Source: an uncultured Prevotella sp. (lineage in GTDB: Bacteria > Bacteroidota > Bacteroidia > Bacteroidales > Bacteroidaceae). From it: a stretch of DNA of 12,325 nt. Every line of letters starts with the position of its first letter. Positions within the stretch are counted from its first letter, which is position 1. The DNA lies in assembly GCA_937880835.1 (NCBI GenBank), contig CALGRN010000248.1, forward strand, positions 1 to 12,325, given 5' to 3'. A program made the translations under genes and the position numbers. This document shows positions 6,446 to 12,325 of this stretch, piece after piece. The notes under the pieces are model-generated. The model worked only from the letters and a program-made list of their open reading frames with translations, was not told where the DNA came from and searched no databases.

Positions 6446-7236
6446 ATCACATTGTTTTTCTCAATGTCTTTAAAATATCTGTAAGTACCAACTTTAAGTT
6501 CATCAGTAGCAGCCTCGTCGCAGACTATTATGCCGTGTTCGTGCATCTGCAACGCGCTGATTGTCCATATATGATTTACCGAACCTTCCACTGCTGCCTG
6601 CAAAGCGCGGGCTTTATGATGACCGTTGACGAGTATCATAACTTCCCTTGCATCCATTACTGTGCCTACACCTACTGTCAAGGCGTGTGTCGGAACTTTG
6701 CTCACATCATTGTCGAAGAAGCGCGAGTTGGCTATTATTGTGTCGCTCGTAAGAGTTTTCACGCGTGTTCTCGACCTCAACGAGCTTCCCGGTTCGTTGA
6801 AAGCAATGTGTCCGTCAGGACCTATTCCGCCGATGAACAAATCTATTCCGCCTGCATCGGCTATCATCTGTTCGTAATGAGCACATTCTTCTTGCAGGTC
6901 GGATGCATTTCCGTTCAGTATATGAATGTTCTCTTTGGGACAATCTATATGGTCGAAAAGATTGCGAGCCATGAAAGAATGGTAGCTCTCGGGGTGGCTT
7001 TCCGGCAGGTTTACATATTCATCCATGTTGAAAGTGAGCACGTTCTTGAACGACACTTTGCCTTCCTTGTATGCCTTTACAAGTTCTGCATACATTCCTT
7101 CGGGTGAAGAACCGGTCGGAAGTCCAAGCACGAAAGGACGTTCTGCGGTAGGTCTGAATTCGTTTATTTTCGTTATCACGTGGCATGCAGCCCACTTTGA
7201 CATCTTCTGATAATCACTTTCAATAATCAATCTCAT
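6442..7236 (-). CDS. nagB: Glucosamine-6-phosphate deaminase
   Basis: The enzyme converts glucosamine 6-phosphate to fructose 6-phosphate and ammonia, the step that feeds amino sugars from mucin, chitin or cell wall into glycolysis. The 264-residue product follows the E. coli numbering: the phosphate-loop LPTGSSP (39-45), D72 in FNMDEY, and D141, H143 and E148 in the GPDGHIAFNEP motif are all present. The HHKA segment carries the phosphate-binding lysine. It is first in a two-gene unit with the fused NagB/PIG-L gene, whose ATG overlaps its stop. A -7 box lies 36 bp upstream. No nagA is visible in the window. Confidence 0.96.
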   Translation of the reverse strand: MRLIIESDYQKMSKWAACHVITKINEFRPTAERPFVLGLPTGSSPEGMYAELVKAYKEGKVSFKNVLTFNMDEYVNLPESHPESYHSFMARNLFDHIDCPKENIHILNGNASDLQEECAHYEQMIADAGGIDLFIGGIGPDGHIAFNEPGSSLRSRTRVKTLTSDTIIANSRFFDNDVSKVPTHALTVGVGTVMDAREVMILVNGHHKARALQAAVEGSVNHIWTISALQMHEHGIIVCDEAATDELKVGTYRYFKDIEKNNVI

Positions 7237-7271
7237 AATTTCTTCTTTTTAAAAACAGTATTCTTTGATTG

Positions 7272-7279
7272 CAAAATTA
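7272..7279 (-). promoter_or_regulatory. nagB promoter, -7 box
   Basis: The minus strand reads TAATTTTG, an exact TAnnTTTG match, 36 bp before the nagB ATG. Candidate -33 boxes lie at non-ideal distances: TTTG at 7306-7303 (23 nt) and TTG at 7299-7297 (17 nt). The -7 element is the supported part. Confidence 0.55.
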
Positions 7280-7360
7280 CTAATTTATATCAGTAACAAT
7301 ATCAAACGGCAGTGATAAAAAATAGTTTTTTAACAATAAAGAAACTCTGTTGACATCGTT

Positions 7361-7897
7361 TTATATATCCATTCTTTGTATTTCTCCATAGCCTGCAAGA
7401 TGAGAAAAACAGTCTTCTTTCGGAAACAAGCCTCCATATACGCCTGCGCATATAAGCACACCGCCGTGAGCAAAGATTGCAACGCGTTCGTAAGGTTGTT
7501 TTTTCAGTTCGTCCAAAAAGGCTGCCACACGGTCGTAGAGAATAGGAAAACTCTCGCCGTTTGTTGCTGCAAGATTCATGTAATCATTATACCACAGCTT
7601 TATTGCCGGGTCTTTTGCCTCTATCTCGTCGTAAAATCTCATCTCCCAATCGCCCATGTTCATCTCTTTAAGTCTGTCGTCAACCTTCGGTTCGGGGTAT
7701 CCGCAGAATGCAGCGAGCTTTCTTGCGCGTGTCAGAGGCGATGAGAATACGGCATCGAAGGGTTTCAGCGGCGTGAGGTTTTTCAACGTCTGAGCTGCCT
7801 CTTCCTCGAAAGTGTCTGCCAGAGGTACATCAGTCCAACCGTAGCAGATGCCCTTTTCTACTCCCACACGGGTGTGTCTTATCATTATAACTTCCAT
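7361..7897 (-). CDS. cobC: Histidine phosphatase, probable alpha-ribazole phosphatase
   Basis: This 178-residue member of the histidine phosphatase superfamily has the phospho-acceptor motif RHT (R7, H8), R57 in the SPLTRAR stretch, the acid residue E78 and the second histidine H144 in FAHGG. In cobalamin synthesis CobC removes the phosphate from alpha-ribazole 5'-phosphate or adenosylcobalamin 5'-phosphate. The family alone cannot fix the substrate, and the assignment rests on its place after cobU, cobT and cobS on the same strand. It is separated from cobS by 276 bp containing dispersed repeats, and no convincing promoter is seen there, so read-through from cobS is possible. Confidence 0.82.
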   Translation of the reverse strand: MEVIMIRHTRVGVEKGICYGWTDVPLADTFEEEAAQTLKNLTPLKPFDAVFSSPLTRARKLAAFCGYPEPKVDDRLKEMNMGDWEMRFYDEIEAKDPAIKLWYNDYMNLAATNGESFPILYDRVAAFLDELKKQPYERVAIFAHGGVLICAGVYGGLFPKEDCFSHLAGYGEIQRMDI

Positions 7898-7967
7898 ATT
7901 TGTTTTGTTGTTTTTATTTTTTCATTATTATGTTTTATTGCTCACGATGCCATGATGCGCGGGTATT

Positions 7968-8026
7968 TCAGCGCATTTTCAACATTTCTTCCTACATAAA
8001 TGCAAGGTGTTGAATATCAGCGCATT
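7968..8026. repeat. tcagcgcatt direct repeat with internal hairpin
   Basis: The decamer tcagcgcatt occurs at 7968-7977 and again at 8017-8026, 49 bp apart in the same direction. Between them, ttcaaca (7978-7984) pairs with tgttgaa (8008-8014). The block sits in the cobS-cobC gap next to the 8036-8125 repeat. It resembles dispersed Prevotella intergenic repeats as I remember them, but only this copy is visible here. Confidence 0.45.
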
Positions 8027-8035
8027 GTAAACGGC

Positions 8036-8125
8036 GTTTCAAAAGCATTACTTTTGCATCATGAAAGCTATTGTTTTGCATTGTAAAAGGATAACTTTTG
8101 AAGTGCAAAACAATAGCTTTTGAAA
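8036..8125. repeat. Dispersed hairpin repeat, second locus
   Basis: Bases 8064-8080 (aaagctattgttttgca) and 8104-8120 form a perfect 17-bp inverted repeat around a 23-nt loop. Bases 8104-8125 are identical to 3755-3776 of unit A1. A second reading on the minus strand pairs AAAGTTAT with ATAGCTTT using one G-U wobble, with a ccttt...tgcaaaaca loop as in the A units. The left edge, tttcaaaagc (8037-8046), also matches the start of unit A1. Confidence 0.65.
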
Positions 8126-8173
8126 TTTGATATTTATAATACCATCTGCCTGTTTTTCATTTCAAGCATTATT

Positions 8174-8965
8174 TTATCTCAACATTGCAGCCGTAGAAAG
8201 ATAGAAACTCAGCTCTACGAGCAGGAATATCGCTCCGCAGCAGTCGCCCGTATATCCTCGCAGGCGGCGCAGTATGAACAGATAAAGGAAATACATCACA
8301 AGGCACGGAACAAAGATTATAAGCTCCCAACGAAGACCGTATGCAACGAAATAGAAATACGGTATCATCGGCAACATACCCTGAACGGCAAGGCTTATGC
8401 CTGCTTTTATGTCGAATCTCCTATACACCGTGTGCGCCTTCGATGTCTCTTCGTCTCTCGCATAAGGCATCATCAGGATGATTTGTCCTGCAATCATCTT
8501 GCTGAAAGGGTCGGCGGCGATTATCGTCAACATGGCATAGAACGGCTTCATCGACAACAATGAGGCAAAAAGAAGCATCTCATATACTATCAGCCCCAGC
8601 ACTCCGTAAGTGCCGATACGCGAATCTTTCATTATGTCAAGTATGCGTTGGCGGTTGTTTCCTCCGCCTCCGAAACCGTCAAAGAAATCGGCAAGCCCGT
8701 CCTCATGCAACGCTCCGGTAATGAGAAGTCTTACCGTTATTGCCAATATAAGTGCTATATAATAAGGTAGGAACATTGTTCCTATGTATATAGTCAATGC
8801 CATTGCGCCGCTCGTAAGCCAGCCCGTGAGAGGCCAATGCTCCACGACGGTCTTGTAGCAGTGCTGCGGTGGCTCGTGAATACGCCAGAAAGGAAGGCGC
8901 GTGAAAAATATCAGAGCCGCCCAGACGTTATCGTACCATTTAGAAGTATTTAGTGATATTCGCAT
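8174..8965 (-). CDS. cobS: Adenosylcobinamide-GDP ribazoletransferase (cobalamin synthase)
   Basis: This integral membrane enzyme joins adenosylcobinamide-GDP to alpha-ribazole (phosphate), closing the nucleotide loop of cobalamin. The 263-residue product carries the family hallmark HEDGLADFFDG (87-97) followed by a glycine run. It has several hydrophobic segments, including LPYYIALILAITVRLLI (about 66-82) and VLGLIVYEMLLFASLL further on. The ATG at 8965 overlaps the end of cobT by 26 bp, and the next in-frame Met is at residue 55, too far in to keep the N-terminal TRLP motif, so this start is sound. The overlap implies coupled translation with cobT. Confidence 0.95.
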   Translation of the reverse strand: MRISLNTSKWYDNVWAALIFFTRLPFWRIHEPPQHCYKTVVEHWPLTGWLTSGAMALTIYIGTMFLPYYIALILAITVRLLITGALHEDGLADFFDGFGGGGNNRQRILDIMKDSRIGTYGVLGLIVYEMLLFASLLSMKPFYAMLTIIAADPFSKMIAGQIILMMPYARDEETSKAHTVYRRFDIKAGISLAVQGMLPMIPYFYFVAYGLRWELIIFVPCLVMYFLYLFILRRLRGYTGDCCGAIFLLVELSFYLSTAAMLR

Positions 8966-9992
8966 TCTTAAAATTGTTCATTTCGTTTATCATACGCACT
9001 GCACTGTCTATGATAGGATAGGAACAGAGTGCACCTGTGCCTTCTCCGAGCCTTAAACCGAGATTAAGCAACGGCTTGGCATTCATTATATCAAGCATCC
9101 GCCTGTGTCCTCCTTCGTCGCCGCAATGACCGAACACGGCATAATCGAGCACGTCGGGATAAAGTCTTGACGCTGCAAGCATGCACGCACTCATTATGAA
9201 ACCGTCCACCATTATTATAATGTGTCGCTCCGCAGCACGCAACATTGCACCTATCGCACCTATCATTTCAAAACCTCCGAAATATCTTATGGCATATTCA
9301 GGCGTATGTTCCGAACCGTGAGAGTTGTAGTTATTTAATGCCTTAGAAAGAATATCACGCTTATGCTCAACGCCTCTGTCGCTCAATCCTGAACCTGTTC
9401 CGATGCAATCTGCAATCGGAATGTTGCCGAAAATGCTCATCCACAAGCTCGAAGGAGACGTATTGGCAATGCCCATTTCGCCTATACATATTATATTACA
9501 TCCCTTTTCGGCGCATTCATCCACAAGAGACGCACCCACGTTTATTGCCTTATCATATTCATCAACAGTCATTGCAGGTTCGTAAAGGAAGTTTTCCGTG
9601 CCCCTTTTTATCTTCTTATCCGCAATACGACCGTCATAGTAGTCGGACAAATCGTAGTCAACGCCAATATCTACCAAATGCAAACGGAAACCATGTTGAC
9701 GGCAGAACATGTTTACTCCGCCTCCTCCTTTGGTGAAGTTTATCATCTGTTGCCACGTAACTTCACGCGGAGAAACACTCACGCCTTCTCTTTCTATGCC
9801 GTGATCGCCACCCAACAGCAGATGACAAGGATTACTAAGCGACGGTGTTTCTGTCTGTTGAATGAGACAAATCTGCAATGCAAGCTCCTCCAATCTTCCG
9901 AGTGAGCCTTTCGGTTTGTTCAGGTTGTCTATCTTTTCCTGTATTTTTTCTTTTATGTTTTGGTCAGGTTTTCTTATGTCGAATGTTCTCAT
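8940..9992 (-). CDS. cobT: Nicotinate-nucleotide--dimethylbenzimidazole phosphoribosyltransferase
   Basis: CobT transfers phosphoribose from nicotinate mononucleotide to the lower-ligand base, giving alpha-ribazole 5'-phosphate. The 350-residue protein has the family N-terminus KPKGSLGRLEELA, the GGDHGI segment and, near the end, LGEGTGA with E317, the catalytic glutamate at the same number as in the Salmonella enzyme. The gene begins 11 bp after cobU and overlaps cobS by 26 bp, forming a tight operon. No enzyme making dimethylbenzimidazole is visible here, so the base may be scavenged or made elsewhere. Confidence 0.96.
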   Translation of the reverse strand: MRTFDIRKPDQNIKEKIQEKIDNLNKPKGSLGRLEELALQICLIQQTETPSLSNPCHLLLGGDHGIEREGVSVSPREVTWQQMINFTKGGGGVNMFCRQHGFRLHLVDIGVDYDLSDYYDGRIADKKIKRGTENFLYEPAMTVDEYDKAINVGASLVDECAEKGCNIICIGEMGIANTSPSSLWMSIFGNIPIADCIGTGSGLSDRGVEHKRDILSKALNNYNSHGSEHTPEYAIRYFGGFEMIGAIGAMLRAAERHIIIMVDGFIMSACMLAASRLYPDVLDYAVFGHCGDEGGHRRMLDIMNAKPLLNLGLRLGEGTGALCSYPIIDSAVRMINEMNNFKNANITKYF

Positions 9993-10003
9993 ATATTTTT
10001 ATA

Positions 10004-10543
10004 TTATTGTTTTTCTCCTTTGATAACAACCGGTATTCCCGATACCATAAGCACAACTTCGTCGGCTTTTTGCGCTACATACTGGTTCATCCAACCTTCA
10101 AGATCGGTGAAACGGCGTTGTATTACGTTGTCACTTACACCTCCGCTGCCAATCTCATTGGTAACAAAGATGAACGTCGCTTCTTGATTTGTAAACTTGT
10201 CGAACTCTTCCTTAATCTCTCTCAAAGCGTTTTCGACCGACGGCTGTTCCCATTCATTCGAATGTCTGTCGTAGAAATAATTGGTACACCAAAGGGTAAT
10301 GCAGTCTATTACGGCAACTTTGCCCTTGATGTCATGCTTTCCGAGATACTTTTCTTCTTCTATATTGGTCCAGTTTTTTCCTCTTCTCTCCTGATGTTTT
10401 ATCACCCTTTGCCTGAATTCATCATCCCAAATATGGGCTGTGGCGATGTAAACGGGATTGTCAGACAGACTCAACGCCAACCTCTCGGCATACATGCTTT
10501 TGCCCGAACGTTGTCCTCCTGTTATCATTATTATCTTTTTCAT
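10004..10543 (-). CDS. cobU: Adenosylcobinamide kinase / guanylyltransferase
   Basis: This bifunctional enzyme phosphorylates adenosylcobinamide and then attaches GMP, giving the adenosylcobinamide-GDP that CobS uses. The 179-residue protein has the P-loop GGQRSGKS (9-16). The stretch YIATAHIWDDEFRQRVIKHQ ends in H50, the expected guanylylated histidine (H46 in Salmonella). TNEIGSG matches the conserved late motif. It is first in the cobU-cobT-cobS run, with a -7 box 60 bp upstream. Divergent ompA lies 235 bp away. No cobalamin riboswitch can be recognised in its leader. Confidence 0.95.
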   Translation of the reverse strand: MKKIIMITGGQRSGKSMYAERLALSLSDNPVYIATAHIWDDEFRQRVIKHQERRGKNWTNIEEEKYLGKHDIKGKVAVIDCITLWCTNYFYDRHSNEWEQPSVENALREIKEEFDKFTNQEATFIFVTNEIGSGGVSDNVIQRRFTDLEGWMNQYVAQKADEVVLMVSGIPVVIKGEKQ

Positions 10544-10602
10544 TTCCGTAGAAATATGACTTTTTCCTTTTTATATAAACGTGAATACGGTTTCTTTTCT
10601 TG

Positions 10603-10610
10603 CAAAATTA
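10603..10610 (-). promoter_or_regulatory. cobU operon promoter, -7 box
   Basis: The minus strand reads TAATTTTG, an exact match to TAnnTTTG, 60 bp before the cobU ATG. The expected -33 position shows no TTTG. The leader of about 50 nt is too short for a full cobalamin riboswitch. Confidence 0.55.
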
Positions 10611-10692
10611 CATCAAAAAAGCCAATATAAGAGTGATTATCATCAATAAAAGTCACTTTTATGTTATAAAAAGGCTTTTTCTATTGGTTTTA

Positions 10693-10724
10693 TTTGGATG
10701 TTAAAATTATTTTTTATTACTTTG
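10693..10724 (+). promoter_or_regulatory. ompA-family gene promoter
   Basis: TTTG at 10693-10696, a 20-nt spacer and TTACTTTG at 10717-10724 match the Bacteroidota promoter with one change in the -7 box (TT for TA). The start of transcription would be near 10730, giving an A/T-rich leader of about 48 nt, usual for highly expressed Bacteroidota genes. Confidence 0.65.
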
Positions 10725-10778
10725 CACTCAAAATAAAGACGTTAAATAATTATTAGTAATTTTTAAATAAAGAGAGAC

Positions 10779-11972
10779 ATGAAAAAAATGGTTTTATTGT
10801 TCGCTGCCGCAGCAATGGCAGTATCTGTTTCTGCTCAGACAGTAACAGAAAGCAAAACTTTTGACAATTTCTACATCGGAATCAACGGTGGTGTTGCAGC
10901 TAAGACAACCACACCTGTTGGCGGTTGGTTGAACAAACTCGATCCAAATGCCGGTCTTAGACTCGGTCGTTGGTTCACACCGGTATTCGGTATGGCAGTA
11001 GAAAGCAACGCTTATTTCTCAAATAAGCCTTGGAAGTCAACAGGTACAGCAGTACGTTATTTGAATACTTCTTTGATTGGTACAGTGAACCTGACAAACT
11101 GGTTTGCAGGTTACAAAGGCGAACCGCGTGCATTCGAGCTTATAGCAGTTTACGGTTTGGGATGGGGTCATGTGTTCGGTAACACTGACGAATATCACAA
11201 AGGCATCACTTCTTCAACTTCTCTTGAAAATGAGACTGGTATCAATCACGACCAGTTGACTTCAAAGGTTGGTGTTGATTTGGCTTTCAACTTCGGTTCA
11301 GACAAAGCTTGGCAGTTCTACGTAGAGCCTGCAATAATATATTCACTCAACGGTAAAGGATACAGTGGTGTAGAATATAACTTGAAGAACTCTTTTGTTC
11401 AGTTGAACGCTGGTGTTGTTTATAAGTTCAAGAACTCTAACGGTTCTCACAACTTTACTATTGCACAACTTCGCGATCAAGCTGAAATCGATCAGTTGAA
11501 TGCACAGATCAACGACTTGCGTAATAGCCTTAACGGTAAAGATTCTGAAATTGCTGCAAAGAATAGACAGATTTCTGACTTGCAAAGAGCACTTGACGAA
11601 TGCAATGCTAAACCTAAATATAAGAAACCGGTTACTGCTACAAACCTTCAGCCGACAGTTCTCTTCCGTCAGGGCAAGAGCGTTGTTGACCGTTCACAGC
11701 AACCTAACGTAGAGTTGATAGCACAGTATATGAAGAATCATCCTGAGGCTAAGGTTGAAATAAAGGGATATGCTTCACCAGAAGGTTCTAAGGAGTTGAA
11801 TCAGAAATTGTCTGAAAAACGTGCAGAAGCTGTTAAGAACATGCTCGTTAAGACATATAAGATTTCTGCCGACCGCCTTTCTACTATGGGTATGGGAGCA
11901 ACAGACAAGCTCTTCGAGCAGGTTGAATTCAACCGCGTTGCTACATTCAACGATAATTCAAAAGCTGAATAA
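10779..11972 (+). CDS. OmpA family outer membrane protein
   Basis: The 397-residue protein begins with a signal peptide (MKKMVLLFAAAAMAVSVSAQ, cleavage near residue 19). A beta-barrel-like region of alternating residues runs to about 218. A coiled coil (about 227-275, with QLRDQAEIDQLNAQINDLR) follows, then a C-terminal OmpA-type peptidoglycan-binding domain (about 293-391) containing NQKLSEKRAEAVKNML. It should span the outer membrane and tether it to the cell wall. The usual TD before the glycine of the domain (as in GHTDNTGS) is replaced in GYASPEGS, while the conserved arginine of the RA motif (R348) remains. The gene stands alone between its own promoter and a strong terminator. The ATG is fixed by the signal peptide. 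Confidence 0.93.
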   Translation: MKKMVLLFAAAAMAVSVSAQTVTESKTFDNFYIGINGGVAAKTTTPVGGWLNKLDPNAGLRLGRWFTPVFGMAVESNAYFSNKPWKSTGTAVRYLNTSLIGTVNLTNWFAGYKGEPRAFELIAVYGLGWGHVFGNTDEYHKGITSSTSLENETGINHDQLTSKVGVDLAFNFGSDKAWQFYVEPAIIYSLNGKGYSGVEYNLKNSFVQLNAGVVYKFKNSNGSHNFTIAQLRDQAEIDQLNAQINDLRNSLNGKDSEIAAKNRQISDLQRALDECNAKPKYKKPVTATNLQPTVLFRQGKSVVDRSQQPNVELIAQYMKNHPEAKVEIKGYASPEGSKELNQKLSEKRAEAVKNMLVKTYKISADRLSTMGMGATDKLFEQVEFNRVATFNDNSKAE

Positions 11973-11993
11973 TCTGAAATATTATTTATAACG

Positions 11994-12030
11994 AAAAATC
12001 CCCGAAGCTGCAATGCTTCGGGGATTTTTT
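11994..12030 (+). terminator. Terminator of the ompA-family gene
   Basis: The arms aaaaatccccgaagc (11994-12008) and gcttcggggattttt (12015-12029) pair perfectly over 15 bp around the loop tgcaat. A run of six T (12025-12030) follows the G-C core. It starts 22 bp past the stop codon. The A run on the left lets it work from the other direction as well. Confidence 0.95.
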
Positions 12031-12325
12031 GTATAATATAGTATGTATATTAACGTGAGTTGGATGAATTATAATTCTTTCTATAATTTGATGAATATCG
12101 CGTATTGTTTTATAGTACGGTTTGTATGACAAAACGTTTTTAGTAGTTCTGAAAAGTAATAAAACAGCGTCTTTTTCACCCAATGAGCAAAATATAAAGG
12201 GCGTTGTTTCTGTCTTTGAAACGTTTTTAGCAGCCATACCGATACGAAATATTATTGTTTTACATTTATCGGACAGACACCGGATCTGTCCCTACATGCT
12301 GATTGTGATGTGTATAATTATATCC
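12031..12325. other. Right-edge intergenic region
   Basis: AT-rich sequence after the ompA-family terminator. The only structured item I see is the small hairpin at 12271-12291. A minus-strand open frame of 83 codons (11986-12237) crosses the terminator hairpin and is not convincing as a gene. Confidence 0.5.
12271..12295. repeat. GTAGGG-type hairpin repeat
   Basis: ggacaga (12271-12277) pairs with tctgtcc (12285-12291) around caccgga, and ctac follows. On the minus strand this reads GTAGGGACAGATCC and then a mirror arm. It resembles short GTAGGG-leading palindromes that are dispersed between genes in many Bacteroidota. Only one copy is in the window, so membership is inferred. Confidence 0.4.

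Noticed and set aside
9878..10630. A 250-codon plus-strand frame opposite cobU
   Set aside because: It overlaps the conserved P-loop and His motif of CobU on the other strand, and its phenylalanine- and serine-rich composition is typical of an antisense shadow.
10544..10778. Cobalamin riboswitch upstream of cobU
   Set aside because: No B12-box-like conserved sequence was seen, and the predicted leader is too short.
11986..12237. An 83-codon minus-strand frame starting MAAKNVSKTETTP
   Set aside because: Its end runs through the perfect terminator hairpin of the ompA-family gene, and no -7 box of the consensus form stands in front of it. A part of it looks protein-like, so a protein search would still be worthwhile.

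Overview
The window reads as chromosomal housekeeping DNA from a member of the Bacteroidota, most likely a Prevotella-like species of Bacteroidales. Four things point there. Promoters match the Bacteroidota form, with a -7 box TAnnTTTG and a TTTG about 20 nt upstream, and no Shine-Dalgarno sequences are evident. The tRNA does not encode its CCA end. The protein families include the NagB/PIG-L fusion typical of Bacteroidales. Intergenic regions carry short hairpin repeats built on GCAAAACAATAGCTTTTG and on tcagcgcatt. I believe these resemble Prevotella repeats, but I could not search for them.

Layout, left to right. Positions 1-37 hold a hairpin that probably terminates dnaX. dnaX (minus, 64-1851) encodes the clamp-loader tau subunit, and its mRNA carries a slippery A7 run, an immediate -1 frame stop and a stem-loop that could make a gamma form. 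A non-coding stretch follows, with a possible decayed gene fragment (1958-2083). ilvE (plus, 2459-3481) has its own promoter and a 19-bp terminator hairpin. The next intergenic stretch contains two tandem hairpin repeats with covarying arms, then a CAT-anticodon tRNA with a textbook promoter and a perfect 21-bp bidirectional terminator. Another long palindrome sits just beyond.

The minus strand then carries nagB (6442-7236) and, overlapping it by 4 bp, a 665-residue protein (4448-6445) made of a NagB-like half that has lost catalytic residues and a PIG-L deacetylase half. Upstream lies a four-gene set for nucleotide-loop assembly of cobalamin, read right to left: cobU, cobT, cobS, then after a repeat-rich gap a cobC-like phosphatase. 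Divergent from cobU is an abundant-type outer membrane protein of the OmpA family (plus, 10779-11972), ending in a strong terminator. The last 295 bp hold a small GTAGGG-type hairpin and no convincing gene.

How they work together: CobU activates adenosylcobinamide (kinase, then guanylyltransferase), CobT makes alpha-ribazole phosphate, CobS joins the two in the membrane, and CobC removes a phosphate. The corrin-ring genes are not here, which fits salvage of cobinamide but does not prove it. NagB turns glucosamine 6-phosphate into fructose 6-phosphate and ammonia, and its fused neighbour may act on a related amino sugar. No phage, CRISPR array or insertion sequence is visible. The strongest unusual signals are the dnaX recoding site, the degenerate NagB half of the fusion, and the covarying hairpin repeats.
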